Assembly (NCBI GenBank): GCA_037043015.1
Contig: CM073330.1
Coordinates: forward strand, 4,489,263 to 4,553,262
DNA from: Bryum argenteum
Lineage: Eukaryota; Streptophyta; Bryopsida; Bryales; Bryaceae
Reading direction: 5' to 3'
DNA length: 64,000 nt
Under the pieces are notes generated by a model. The model had not been told where the DNA came from. It worked only from the letters and a program-made list of their open reading frames with translations, and searched no databases. The stretch's first letter is position 1, and each line of letters starts with the position of its first letter. The translations under genes were made by a program, and so were the position numbers. Positions 9,771-23,158 of this stretch are shown one piece after another.

Positions 9771-12705
9771 ATGGCGAGTAGTGCGTCCGATGACGACTGG
9801 GACAATCGAGGTCTTTCTTCTGAGGTATTAGAATCTTCACGGCTTTGTTTCCATCAACGTCTAAGGTGGTTCCTTGTTTAACATAATTGATTTTTGGTTA
9901 TTAGGATTTGGAAGATGTTGAGCTCGTTCTGCCGGATCGATTGAAGGATTGTCCTGGACTCCCGAGATGCAAATGGATAACCAAATTTGTGACACTATTG
10001 AATCCTGGAGGGGCCATTGTTGCAGAGGGTATTTGTCAAAGTGTGGGATCTGATTGTATACTGGGCTCCGATGACGAGCCTTTGCGAGATGATCAAGTAG
10101 TTGTTCAGATCGTAAAGTGCTTGGATTTAGAGTTTCTACCTTCTGATACTATATTTCAGTCATTAAAATGGGATCTGAGCCACGCCATTCATGACGGTTG
10201 GTCTTTACTTGATCATTTGCATCGGGAGCAATACAATATTGTGGTTTATGCTCGTGATCAACCGAAGAGGAAAGGAGTTCGTCCTTATACTTTGGGAGAA
10301 AGACATCCAAAGATCCAGAGAACTAGGAGGGAAGAGCAACTATTGACCGTAGAGTCTGTCAATCTGGTTGCGAGTATGAAGTGTTGCAGTAAAAATTGCT
10401 GTCAGCCATTCCCTCGCCACAAGATTCTGACATTGAGAAAGCAGATGTACGAGTCTTCTGATTTTAAGTTCAAAGCGCACTTTAAGATTGATGTACATCA
10501 TCGATTTCATAAAACTGCTGACGGAAGTATGATGGTTACGACGGAAGGTATTGATATTTGTGCTTGAGCTTGGCAAAATGTTACTGGGGTTCCTCCTGCA
10601 ACGTTCTACAGGAAGAAAGCAGAGGCGGCTGCTGGCTTACGGGCTCGACATCACGAGAATGTTGGGTCAAAGAAACCACGACTTCATGTGAAGCAAGCTG
10701 CTGCAACGCTGAAAGTGTTAATCGACAACGCAGCTGATCATATGCCGCACAAAGCGAAGATGCTGAGTAATGGACTCAAAGTAGTTTCACGGTCATTGCC
10801 TTCCTCATTCAAATGGAAAGATATGATCCCAGATATCAATCTCATCAACGAGAGGTTGGGGCTGAAATTCATCGCGCAAAGTACTCTAAGCAAGATTCGG
10901 CGAACAATATTCTCCGAGTATTCGAAGAAAGCACCCGGAGACAATTTTGCGCGATGTGCAACGTGTGATAAACTTGAGACCATGATCAAGTCCATGGTGC
11001 CAGATTCAAGTGAAGAAAACATGTGGATCAAAAAGCTTAAACTGCACTTGGACCATCAGCGAATACATCGTGAGTATTATTATACAAACCGCTCTTTATC
11101 TATTTAAAGGCCCAAAGATGTTCTCTGCATTATCCATGACAAAATGGATCATGCGAAAACGGCTTGTCCATTGTTCTCTCACAAAACAAAAACAAATGAT
11201 GCGCTTATGAAGCTTCCTATTGCTGTGACTGGAATGATTGCTCACGGGCATTGCGATGTTCGTTATGCTCACTATGGACTTGACATTTATCCGAGTGATT
11301 GCAATCACACTGTTGGATCTATTTTGAAGCTTCTGCGGGATTTAGAAGGAGTTCCGATATCACATTCGAAATCATTGTTTGCTGGATCTGGAACGCATCC
11401 CCTATTTGAGGCATTGCTTGTCGGAAAAGATGCTTGTTTGAACTCTCTTTTGCACGAGTGAGTCATCGGTGCTCTGAGAATCTCTTCCTCCAGGTTTTAC
11501 ATGTGCAACTTGACAACGCCGCCTCCGATAACAAGAATCGATTCATGTTCTGCTTTTGGTCCCTTCTGGTACATATGGGTGTTTTCCGTGAAATTTACGT
11601 CAATTTTCTTTTAGTTGGGCATACTCATGAAGATATTGACGCTCTGTTTGGACGTTGGAGTATGATTTTAAAGGAGAACGACTATTTGACGATTCCTCTT
11701 CTGATGAAATCGTTCATGGATGCTGAGGCATTGCCAGTTATTCCGCATTTGATTGAGGAGATTCCTGATTTTAAAGGATATATCAAGGATTTCATTGCTT
11801 CTAAAGACGAAGTTCTTGTTGGTCATTCCGAAGGGCAACAATTTAAATTTTTCAAACATGACAACGGGTGGCCCATGATGAAGTACAAGATGTTATGTTC
11901 CGACAATGAGTGGCTTCCATCGACCAGTGAAGGAATAAAATTGTGGAAAGAGAATTCTATTACTGGTATGCCTCTATTGCCTACGGGAGAAATGAAGCCT
12001 CTAGCGTCAATTCCTATGAAGAATATCGATGAAATTGTAAAAGGTATATCAGGTTTCATTAAGTTGTGGGAAAACTCATGTGCCCAAGACTTGTCAGGAG
12101 AGTTTCGTCGACGACATGATTCCGTTTTGAGATATTGGCGTGCAGTCAATGATTTATTGTTGGCGCCCATGGAGGTATCTTCTACTTTGAAGAATGGATG
12201 TTGGCCTTTGTCTCGAGTACCGTTGATTCGAGAATATCTGCACACTAGCGAATTACGCGAGGAATATGGGCAAGACCCTCATTTTATTGGCCGTTTGTGT
12301 GATAAACCAAGGGAGTCATTTCGCGTTGGACGAGATGTATTTGCCGGCTACTTTTTGGCTTTACGTCCTGCAGATGGAGATGCCCGACCCTTTTGGATTG
12401 CGAGGGCTTTGACTGATTTCGATGTAGATCGCAACAATCCGGGATGTATTCAAATTCAATTTTTTAAACCTTTTAGCAAGCGTGCTCTTGTTCAAGATAC
12501 TTATGTTGGCTGGGACACACAGAAGAACTTTAAATGGGTCTTTGATGACAGCCATGACCCGGTCTGGCTTTATGCAGGTGCTATTTTTACAGCCTGGAAA
12601 TCAAGTGCCAAAGCTGGTTCTCAACGTCCAACAATCTCAATATCTGAGCAACAGGTTACTATCATCAAACAAAGTATTATGCATTTTGAGGGCGAGGAGG
12701 AATAA
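9771..12705 (+). pseudogene. DUF7869-type protein, putative DDE transposase, broken
   Basis: A short first exon (9771-9824, MASSASDDDWDNRGLSSE) joins in phase through a GT-AG intron to a long frame starting at 9905. The N-terminal part has a Cys cluster (KCCSKNCCQPF, near 10378-10412) that may bind zinc. The C-terminal part has IIHDKMDHAK (11129-11158), VQLDNAASDNKNR (11503-11541) and GHTHEDIDALFGRWS (11617-11661). The spacing suggests an RNase-H-like DDE core: Asp 11138-11140 or 11147-11149, Asp 11512-11514, Glu 11629-11631. From memory, the arrangement matches proteins labelled DUF7869 in non-seed plants; assignment as transposase is my inference. The frame is broken by TGA at 10565-10567, TAA at 11105-11107 and a shift between about 11430 and 11493. 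The last 400 codons are intact. A 40-nt and a 36-nt GT-AG pair at the second and third breaks are too short for plant introns, and the 40-nt one would also change frame. Confidence 0.75.
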
Positions 12706-13335
12706 GATTTTTGATCACTCAAGACATTGGTATTTAGGTCACGTCGACCTAAATAGTCAATCGCGGCTTTAGCTATTATGGTGGACAAAGTGGAGAAGAG
12801 CAACAAAGTATTGTGGGTTTTGAGGCGGAGGAGGAATAAACATTTCGATTACTGAAGCATTGGTATTTAGCTCACGTCAACCTAAATAGTCAATCGCGGC
12901 TTTAGTTAGTATGGAGGACAAAGTTGGCAAGAGCTCGTCCATAATTTTTGCTCGAATTGGATTTATGCTCAATTACGTTGAAGTTGATTAGAGTTTTCAT
13001 GTCTAGGGAGAATTAGATAAGTAGATTGGTGTAATTTTTTTGTAGTGGAACTGTATTGTAATTGATATTTTACATAGAATCGTATGTTTAGAACTATATG
13101 TAATATTTGACATTGTTATGATTTCTCATTTTAATGTGTTTTCCGTTCTGATGTGCTATTCTTTTTAGATTAGATATGGAATGTGTTTTGACCATTCCAA
13201 ATATATGTTCTCAATAGAGTTGAGTTTCTTGTTTTGATGGGATGTTTTGCTTATATTAGAGAGTTTTGAGTTTCTTGTTTTTCACTTTAGGTCGACGTAT
13301 AGTCCTTTTTGTGGAATTTAGGCCGATGATAATAC
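12706..13335. repeat. 3' flank with duplicated palindromes carrying TTTAGGTC
   Basis: A unit of about 133 bp starting in the last codons of the gene (GAGGAGGAATAA) is duplicated: 12696-12800 and 12829-12935. Each copy has a 25-bp palindrome: 12731-12755 (TATTTAGGTC, ACGTC, GACCTAAATA) and a weaker one at 12864-12888. A further TTTAGGTCGACG lies near 13286 and a TTTAGGCCGA near 13316. The word TTTAGGTCG also recurs in the array at 8683-9505. Confidence 0.75.
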
Positions 13336-16250
13336 AAATATTCTCAATTTAACAAAATATGTTATTTGATGATAATTTGAATATTCCCATTATAATGAAT
13401 TACGTATTATATATATATATTTAGATTTTATGATATTTGTCAAAAACATCAATTGGGAACTTGAGTTCTTAGTGAAATAGGGGATAAATAATAAAGTGCA
13501 AAGAGGAGTTGATTTCAAGTCAATACAGGTTATATGGTGTACATGTATTACAGTAATATATTCTCTTGTAAATGTAATGGGGCAATTGCAACAAGAGAGT
13601 ATGAATACTATTTAATGCTATGATCTAAAATGAGAATAATAAAGGTCTCATCTATATATTAGAATCAAAATTTATTGCATACAACTTTTGAATAAAAAGA
13701 TAGTAATTTATATTATTATGTTTATTATTTAGACCATAATAATAAATATTTATTTTGCAACTAATCTCTTGTTGATAGGAAAAAAGAAAAGAATATATAG
13801 TCAAGTAGGACGCTAATTGGATGATTGCATTAAACTTACTAAAATCTACTTAATGGATTGTCTTTTAACAATTGAGAAGCCACTGAAATATAGTGGTATT
13901 GAAAGTCTAAGCGATGTTGAGATGCCTTTAGTACCTGTTTTACACACAGTAAAATCAAACTTGAAAAAAAAGGTTAAATCTAGATTGTTGATAAAGTCTT
14001 GATTGCTTTTGAACAAATTCTAAGAATATACGCAAATTTACCATAGTGATTAATTGAAATGTAAAAGTCCACCATCATAGATTATAGTGAAATTTCAGAT
14101 ATGAATCAATTGTTATTTTGAAAGAGCAACTCTTGTCTAGTGTATACTAAGATGATGAAAAACACACCAATTGAATGATTAAATGACATGATAATTAAAG
14201 CAATGACACTTTTAGGAGGTAGAGTATTTTTCCCAACCTGAAACCTCCAAATAAGAAACTCTACATTATTTTGGAGATCCTAGACTATATAATTAGAATT
14301 AAATATGGGTTCTGTGACGAGTCTACATTGTACTAGCTTGATTTAGTCACATCTTGTCGAGGAAAAATTTAATTTCTTAAGTCATAAAAAGCCCTAATAG
14401 GGTTGTTATGACTTTGGTGAGTCTTTAAAATTCCTCATACTTTAGGTTGCAAATGTCGACATGCCCCAAATTTTTAGTATGTTGAAATGTTTCCAAGATT
14501 GTAGTGATTGTTCATCTATTCTCAAAATCTTCTAAAATCAATTAGATAGCAATAACTTTAATAATTTACCAAAAGTTGAGGTTTTACTTTTTTTTTTTTT
14601 TTTTTTTGTTTTTTTAGAACACGTAGATAAGGTTTTAGTGCATGATGCCTTAGTTTGGAGTTTCAATCATAAAATTCTTCACAAGCATCTCTTATTGCCA
14701 TAGATCAACCTCTATAATTATTTGAAATTGAGCAAACCTCCATGTGATAGATCAAGCAATTTCTCTAGTTCAAGGCGACCTCTTTATCTACATGAGCATA
14801 CGATCAAAGCTGTAGCAACGTTCTAGAGTTCAACGCTCATTGACATTGCATCATGGACGTCTTCTTCCGTGCCACGAGAACTTACATGATTTGATCATAC
14901 CTGTCGGCACTATTGGTGGGAGCTTCATACTAAGTTTCCTTAATGGGCAATGGCAAGCATTTGCTATGATGTCTTTATCTTACTCTTGAATTCTTGCTTC
15001 TCAAGAACAATAGTTTTTTAAACTCATCCTCTAACACGTGTTTACAAATAAGACTTTGAGTATTTTAGATTCATTACATGAGGCCATAGATATCTTGTTA
15101 TGGTCACTCAAATCCGAAAGGTCAAACATAAGTGGGTAAGAAGCTTGTGTTCATTCCTAAATATGCAAGGGATTGGAAATTTTATGAGGTATTTAAGTTA
15201 ACGATTCTCAGATTCTTTAAATTTTGAATTGTAGGACACATTGTCATATTTATTAATTTTGATGATAATCCAAAATGATGAAGTTAGAGTAATATTTCTT
15301 TCATTCAATGTTTTTTTTTTTACCAAATTTGTTGTCCTTGGATACCAAATGAAGTATATCCTTAATGAGTATCCTTACGTTCTTCTTTTACATGTTTCAA
15401 CTCTTCACAACATGGAACATGTTTCAATATTCCAAGCCAGTTTTTAAATCAAAATTTATTTTTCGTCAATAACTTCTACACTAGTATTTTTTTTTTTTTA
15501 ATGAAGGCAAACAACTTTCTAGTTGAAATTTTTTATTTGAAATCACTTTTGTGGTATTAGGTTTTGATTGATGTATTTGGAAAAAGAGCGTCATCCTTGA
15601 GTTGGATCTCATTCATCCAGCAAGCATCACACTTTGATATTATTTGTCGGTTGAATTCCAATACAACTTTAGTTTTTGTGATTGGAACCTTAATTTAATC
15701 CAAGATGTTTTGAGAACAAGATTTCAGTGCAAGCAAATTAGTTATAGATATAATCTCCTTAGTTTGTAAAATTTTAATGGCTCAATTCTCATAATAAGAG
15801 CCCATTATTTGAGCTAGCATATTTTTGAATGATTTTTCTTTTGCACGGACGGAGGTGTTCGTGGAAATGCGATTCAACAATTTTCTAGATAGAGGTTTCT
15901 TGGATGGAAAATTGGAATAGGTTATAGTTTCAAGGGCATTTCAACTCCAAATTGAAACGAATGGATTTCTATAACCTTATTATTTAGGGTACCAATATAT
16001 AATCATCTTGCAAATTATGAGGCCTTATGACTTCACATTTATGTTAGATTTTCTTACAAGATTGTACAATTGAGATTTGGATATTGCATCTACCCTGACT
16101 TGTACTATACGTTTTGTTTTTTATTTTTTATTTAATTATTTATTTTTTGCAATTTCTAGAGAGTTCTGATTCTTGAACAGAAATAGAGGGAATTTGTTTT
16201 CATTGTAAATTAAGGAAGTGGAGCTTATGTATCATTAAAGATAACATTCG
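13336..16250. other. Intergenic, AT-rich; diverged repeat relic
   Basis: No supportable gene. The stretch 14400-14770 is a diverged copy of the repeat family at 28330-28990 and 30240-30920: it shares the order of ATTCCTCATACT, CCAAAAGTTGAGGTTTTAC, a T-rich tract and ACCTCCATGTGATAGATCAAGC. A pure T tract lies at 14588-14607. Frames at 13817-14002 and 15241-15447 are short and look like chance. Confidence 0.55.
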
Positions 16251-16779
16251 TGACTTTGGCAGCTTCAACCATTTCCAAGCAGCTTTATTTTGTATCCAGC
16301 CTCTGTTCAAGGTAATGTCTACCTACAGGAATCATGCATGGACTACTCTAAATAGGTAGATTAGTTTTAGGTTATTATAAGTTTAAGGTATAGGCCAAAA
16401 AACAATTACTAAGAGTATTTATTCTAATACGTACTATGTAAGGATCACCATCTTGGCTAGTGTAGTGGGTAAAAGTATTGATTAACCATTAAAAGTCCCT
16501 TGGGGATAGTATGTACGCTGTCGTATAATTAGGATTTGCTACCAACAAGAAACTCTAAACTGCAATTGTAATAGCTCACTAGAACCGCATTAATTCAAAT
16601 GTCAACTTCTTCTTTGAACTCAAACCCATTAAAGGTGTGCTTTCACTCCAAATACAACCAGAATACATCGTATTCTACTGGTCGCCACGGCACGCTCACA
16701 CATTTAAGGGTTAACAGTAAAAACTTATAACATGTTTATACCAATTAATTTATCTAACACTACCTATTTAGTGTAGTTC

Positions 16780-17560
16780 TCTTCTCTCACTTTAGTGCTC
16801 TTTTGACACTTGACTAAGTGTTTACAGTCATTGATGCAGTGTAAATTAATTCTCAAATTGCATGTCCAGAGATTAGTTTGTTCAGAAGGATATCATTCTT
16901 GTGCACATTGTCTAGCAAAAACGTAGACATCTGACTCTGCTATAACTTCATATTTGCTGTCCATGTGCAGGGGTGTAGAGCCTGTGATTTTTCATCAGAA
17001 AAGGAAGGGACTGTCAATTACTGCGAAACTGGAGAAGGTATATCTGTCACTTCAAACTAAGAATGAGATTCAGATTTTTTTCCTTCATGAATGAGATAGA
17101 ATGAGATATCCATTCATTCCGTTCTTACAAGTCAGGAGGCTGTTGTGCAGGTTCTTACACAAATTTGGTAAAAAATTATCCAGTTTTGATAGGATTATAC
17201 TGCAGAGCCCCTTCACAGGTCACAAATTCAAGTTGCATATATACGTATAAGTATAGGTTGTTGGTATTAGTAGAATGAGTTATAAGGTTTGAGGGGCTTT
17301 ACTATCAATGTGAAATTGATAGGATTTATTACATTGATAACTAGCAATGCAACTTGTACTTTCATTCTTTTTTTTAGTGCAATTTCAAAAAACTTGAAGT
17401 TGAACACAAATGACTCAAAAGTGCAACTATTGTTGTACCCAGCTTGTGTGTTGAAGGTAAATTTATTAATGGTAAGCATGAATAGTCTAGCTCTCTTCTT
17501 TCACTTCTATGTTCTTTCATTTTAGGGTGTTCTTGCAAACAAAATCAATATGTATTCAAA
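16780..17560. repeat. Copy 1 of a three-copy sequence (see 33115-34135)
   Basis: Shares ordered blocks with 21690-22290 and 33115-34135: CTCAAATTGCATGTC, GTGCAGGGGTGTAGAGCCTG, TTACTGCGAAACTGGAG, GAATGAGATTCAG, GTTCTTACACAAATTTGGTA, GAGGGGCTTTACTATCAATG, then ACTTGAAGTTGAACA and TTCATTTTAGGGTGTTCTTG. It is not coding in any frame. Confidence 0.75.
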
Positions 17561-19497
17561 ATATGAAAAAGCAAATAAGATGTTTGGAAATCCTGTGAAA
17601 ATTCGACGCGATGCATATCCCAAGAACTGTAATTCAACCGTAGTACGTGGTGCACAAAGGACTAAAGGAGTACACTAAATTGTAAGTGTTTTTAGTGAGA
17701 GTTGATGAATAGTGTGCTTAACTATACTACCTGTTTAACACTATTTGTCAATTTGTGGGTAATTAGTGTTGGTGACTACATGCATAGCCATCCTAAACCC
17801 TAACCCTTATCCTAATCCCTATCGTTTCAAGTTTCAGTTAGTTCCTTACTCTAAATAAGTAAATATCTATATGTCAAAAGATCACAACATTTGTCAAAAT
17901 GTTAAGTACTCGTGACACTGATTATGAAGAGTTCAAAAACCGGCATTTGACTTTGCAGAATTTTCCAAATCCACCTTGTAGTATACATAGCACCCAATAA
18001 AAATCTTAGGCAAAATATTGGTTCTAACCTCTTCGTACAATATTTATTTGGTAAGAATGGCACTATTGTGTGAACAGGCATGTTTTACTACAATGGAAAT
18101 CGCCTAATCGTGACCATGTGAAATTCAACCATTGTGGGCCAAATGGTTCGAGTCCATGGGCTACAATGTTCCAAGTCTACAACCCGAAAACACTCGTTAT
18201 GGTAGGCTCAAATGATGATTGAGAATTTGTTTGGAAAAGTGGCACTGAGCAATGGCCTTAGAGATCATCTAAGGTACTGAGTAAATAATAAGTTTCTTAT
18301 ACACATGGAAACTTTATTCTTATGTTATTCATTTCGATATAGAAATTGGAATCACCTTTAGGTTCTAGCTAATAAACTTTGAAAACCATATGAACAGAGG
18401 GTTGCACTATTTGGAAGATGTCACGTTAAGATGTTAAGATTACGCAATAGAAATAAATTCAATAATATGTGAAAATATATGTATAGAACTTGGTAGTATG
18501 ACCACAGGTTCAGACTCCTTTCTCTTAATAATTTATGAATATAGGGTCAATTCAAATTTTAGAATTGAGATCTATACATATGCCAACTCCCAAGTCAAGG
18601 TATGTGTTCGACATTGTTGCATTTCGAAGTTTCTTTTTTATAATGATGTGATTGTTGCGACAGTGTGCATCCCCTTTTTTTTTTTATGTCCAAAACAAAA
18701 TCAAAATGACTAGACAGGTATTCCAGTATACATTATTTTACTGGACATAGTAGATAGATGGGCAGTAATAACAAACCCATTCTCTACATACAATAAAAAA
18801 CAAACATAATATCATGTTTCTCTTCCAATTCCAGTCGAAATTCCATAGAGGCCCAACGCATGTGAGTTGACAACTCCTTCCATCCCATGAACAAGAACCA
18901 CTAGAAGCCTATGAATCGACGTTCACTTATTTCAATTGCCGATCATAATCCTCTCTCAATTTGTTTTGATGGTGAACTTTAGTATTGTACATGATGGGCA
19001 CAAAAGTCTTCTGTTCTCAAGGCACATGGTTCTTGATAATCCAAAACATTGTGAAATGCCTCCACTATGACATCATAGTGATCTTTTCTGATCCTCATTG
19101 TTACTTGGAGAATTATACGAATTTGTTTTTGCTTATCTAGGCACCATATAGATCTTTTTCTTAACTTGAATACTTCAACTTTCAAGAAAAATTTAGTCAC
19201 AAATTGCTGGAATAGTCCTAATTAAACAAATATATGGAGTTATGGCCTAATTGTAATTGTTGCATTACATTCATTTTGTAAATCTTACACAACATGTGGA
19301 ATACACGTACTTGTGAAGTACTAGATCTTATGAATACATACTTCAAATATGTTTTGGAGTTCAAATGTAAAGTAGGAAGGTGAAAGCTGACTTTCATTTG
19401 AAGACTACCTGTAAACAATTTACAACAAATTTCCTTGATGGCCAATGGCAAGCTTTGCTTGATGGGAAATGGCATTGCCATAAATAGGATTTGAAGT

Positions 19498-19540
<43 letters not shown>

Positions 19541-21600
19541 GATTAATCAGAGAACGATAAGATTCAGGGTGATTGTATTCTTGGGATATGCCGTGTTTAT
19601 TCACTGTATGCCTCATGGTTCGGTTCAAAATTATTTTTATTTCTTTCTGGAGTTCTAAAATATCTGGTATCGCCTTTCTGCTTTGAGTATACAGATGGGA
19701 ATTGCAAGGAAATATCACCGACGTACTACTCTATTATTCACATCAACATGTGCTAGAATTCAAATAAATTACCAAAGCTAACTTGAAAAGTGGGGGTGGG
19801 AGTTTGGCCATTATATATACTTGACTGTACCCTTATTTAAGAATCCATTCAATTTTCTAACACAGAAGGATCCCACTTATTCCTGTAGAGAATTTGAGTT
19901 TATACTACTGGCAATAATAATTGGTAGAGCTGATCATGGCATAAAAGTAACTTGGCTCATAACCACTGACATAAAATTACAAAATAGAATAACTTGAAGA
20001 TCATTCACTGAAATATTAGGCACTGCGTTTTCCAGTGAAAAACCTTCCAACTGTTGTTCCTCGACAATATTTGAGTTTCTCAATGCACTCGACAAACATG
20101 CCACTGTAGGCCAACTGCATAATCAATCTATCGTTATGTACTTGATTGAATGACTATCCATATTGCACAGAAGATATTTGTAAGCTTAACATTAGCAGAA
20201 TAAAAAACGAACCTCAGAATCTAACTAAAAGAACACTTTTTGACTTCAGCTTCATTACAGCAAGTCCACCTCTACTTTACAACTGATCCTTACTTATTCT
20301 AAAACTATTACTATTGATCCTTACTAATCTAAGACTATTATCATCTTTGAGTGGCCCGGTTGTTCCGTCTGGACACATTCACAGTTCTTCGATTATGTGT
20401 GATTGATATCTGGATCCATTGCCTGCAATCATATCGAAGTTAAAATTACAGTCAGAACAAAATGTTTCCACCAGCATAACTGAAAATTCGTAAGGTTTGG
20501 AGAGAACCAGATCACCAGATCGTGCTTTATATCAAATAAGCATACACCCTTGTCGGATCTGCTTCAATGGAGCCAAATACAAGTTCAAGATGGACATTAC
20601 GAAGCGTCTCAAACTCAGTCAGTAACAGTAAGGAGCACTAAATCAAAGATCAGATACGCACAATCAAACAACTCATGTGCAGAGCTAACCCACATACAAG
20701 ATCCTAATCTGCCATCACAAGAGGCGGAGAAGATGAAGTAAGTGTGAAGGTTATCTACAGGTGTAACTGAGGTTGCAAAACACTCGTGAACTTTCCACAG
20801 TGACAGCGCTCTACAGTGAAGTCCCTCAGAAACGAATCATTTGTAGAGAGGCTGTCATTGTAAAACGAATCACTGTGGACAGTCAATGAATGTGAAAATT
20901 GAAACTCGATCGCTTCATCAAACAAAATCAAGCCGGTGAGGTTTTGAAACCATTTGACTTGGATCACAAGTAGCCATCGTGCTAAATTTTCGGGTTCAGC
21001 TTCACATGACGAAAATGTGAAGCTCAACACATTGTCACAGTCATCTTCACTACCACAGTTCTAGAAGCTGATGCTCACCATGATCGACAGAACACATTCA
21101 CACAGACTTACGTCGACGGACTTCATCTCCTCTCCTAGCTAGTTTCAGAACAATCTAATGGCGGGCGAGCTTTTCCTGTCGAGCACTAGCTCTGTCTCTC
21201 CCAGACTACACTTGAGGCAAGGAAAGATGGAGCTAAAGCCCTACAGGAAAATGAGTGCACATATCCGGTTCCTCTCGTTTACACACCGATTGCAAATGAC
21301 TGTGTAACCACACACCAGTCTCTGGAATCGGCAGTCTGTGAATCAAAAGTGAACTAGCTAGAAAGGAAAGGAGAGATGAGACGAAGGATGAGAGAAGTGA
21401 AGAAGGCAGCATTCTTATACAGCACCGTGTGATCAAACAGCAGCATGATTGGCCACATTCTTCACCGTCCATGATACACGTCTTGCCTGCCTTGCCACTA
21501 GATCTGCCAGCAGATTTGCAGGAAAGGTAGGCCGTCGCATTCCGTCACATGGCTGTGGGCTCCCCAGCAGGCTGCCTTCAATCAAACACTGCATTTGATG
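17561..21600. other. Intergenic; poly-T tract and scattered repeat relics
   Basis: No confident gene. There is a pure T run of about 35 bases at 19502-19536. The stretch 19350-19495 (CAATGGCAAGCTTTGCTTGA, GAAATGGCATTGCC) resembles 22345-22500 and, more weakly, 14925-14960, so it is a dispersed repeat. Around 18060-18240 the plus strand reads a protein-like DHVKFNHCGPNG, then stops. A 49-codon frame starts at 21160 (MAGELFLSSTS). None has a recognisable domain. Confidence 0.5.
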
Positions 21601-21689
21601 TGAACTTGTGAATTGTTCAAAGCACGTCTCATGCAGATTGATTCAATCTGCTGCTTGAGAGTCAGCAGAGGTAACTTCAGCTATGAATC

Positions 21690-22290
21690 TATTCTAGTTC
21701 ATTACATTGCCACTTTCTTTCAAAGAGAATCAGCATTTTGTTTATTGACACTCGACTTAGTGTTTATAGTCATTAATGTGCACATTCTCAAATTGCATGT
21801 CAGAGCTTGGTTTCTTCAGAATGATCTGATCAGAAAGACAACAGACATCTGGCTTTGCTCTAACTACATGTCTACTTATAGGGTGTACATGTGCAGGGGT
21901 CTAGAGTATGTGATATTTTATCAGAAAAGAAAGACATCAAAGTGACCTTCAAATACTGCGAAATTGGAGCAGGTGAATCTGTCGCCTCAAACTAAGAATG
22001 AGATTCAGGTTTTTTTTGTAGATATCCCTTCATCTCGTTCTTAGAAGTCAGCAGGCTGCTGTGCAGGTTCTTACACAAATTTGGTAAAACATTATCCAAT
22101 TTTAAAAGGAGCATACCGTAGAGCCTCTCACAGTTTACAAATATACGTTGCGGATTCACGTATAGGTGGTTGGTATAAGTAGAATGAGTTATATTAAGGT
22201 TTGAGGGGCTTTACTATCAGTGTGAAATTGATAGGATATTCTTACATTGATAAATAGCAATGCATGTACTTTTCAATAACTTGTTTGTAT
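21690..22290. repeat. Copy 2 of the three-copy sequence
   Basis: Same block order as 16780-17560 and 33115-34135, including TTCATTACATTGCCAC, TTTGTTTATTGACACTCGAC, CATGTGCAGGGGTCTAGAG, AATACTGCGAAATTGGAG and GAGGGGCTTTACTATCAGTG. The opening blocks are closer to copy 3, the middle blocks to copy 1. Confidence 0.75.
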
Positions 22291-23158
22291 TTTCCACTGG
22301 AAGTGCTATTTGCGGTGGAAGGAAATGCTCCGGTCCCAAAGAGTTCAATTTTGTTCAAGTCTTAATGTGAAGTATGTAGTTAGTTGGTAGTTTACTTTCA
22401 TATAGAGACTACTTGTGAACAATGTCAACACCCAATCGTATAGATTTCCTATAACAATGGGACCAAAGTTATGCTCAATGGGCAATAGCATTGCCCTCGC
22501 GTCTTGATTTTGATCTTCTATTCTCGTTCCTTTTCTAAAAAGCAACGGGATATTTGAATCATCGTCTACAAGGCTTTTACAAATGAAACTTGGAATGCTT
22601 TCTATTTCTTATTAATAATTGTAAATTATTATAGACAAGTGCTCAACTTCAAAAAGGCCCAAGGGGTAGGAAGCTTGAAGCATAGGTTGTACTTATGCAA
22701 GACAATGAGAGGATTATTAAGTCTTTCAGGTAGTTATCTTGAAACTTTTAGCTATGAGATCCTAGAGGAGTAGAGTACTAGAGTAGAGGATATTAGCATA
22801 AGGACCTTGACATAGTATTTCAAGTTTTTGCACCTCATAGATTGGAGACTCATGCATTTTATAAAACTTGTGTGCTTAGGTTGTTCTTGGATAGCTGACT
22901 ATAGGCAAGCTCTATGACTTTATGGGCATTGGCAAGCTTTCCAAGGGTAACCATCAAGAAGGACCATCCAACTCTACTTCCAAGAAACCTCATCATTTTA
23001 AATTCTATAGGAGTTAAAAAGAATTGACCTTTTAGGTTGTGGTGAACCTTGTAGTGAACCATGTATTGTGGAGCATCCAACCCAAACAGATATTTGCATA
23101 CTTTGTGTTATAACGCGGCGATTAACCATTTTTATGCAAATTGAGAATTACCAACTAT
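22291..23158. other. Intergenic, dispersed repeat relics
   Basis: Contains the second copy of the CAATGGGCAATAGCATTGCC-type repeat (22345-22500) and the sequence TATGGGCATTGGCAAGCTTTCC near 22920. Minus-strand frames at 22345-22545 and 22859-23080 are short and unrecognised. Confidence 0.45.

Noticed and set aside
11070..11109. Possible 40-nt intron removing the TAA in the transposase-like gene
   Set aside because: Too short for a plant intron, and its removal would shift the frame, whereas coding continues in the original frame after the stop.
11458..11493. Possible 36-nt intron at the third break
   Set aside because: Too short for plant splicing; an indel causing a frameshift explains the data equally well.
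19218..19718. 166-codon minus-strand frame
   Set aside because: It reads through the long T run as poly-Lys and overlaps a dispersed repeat; no domain.
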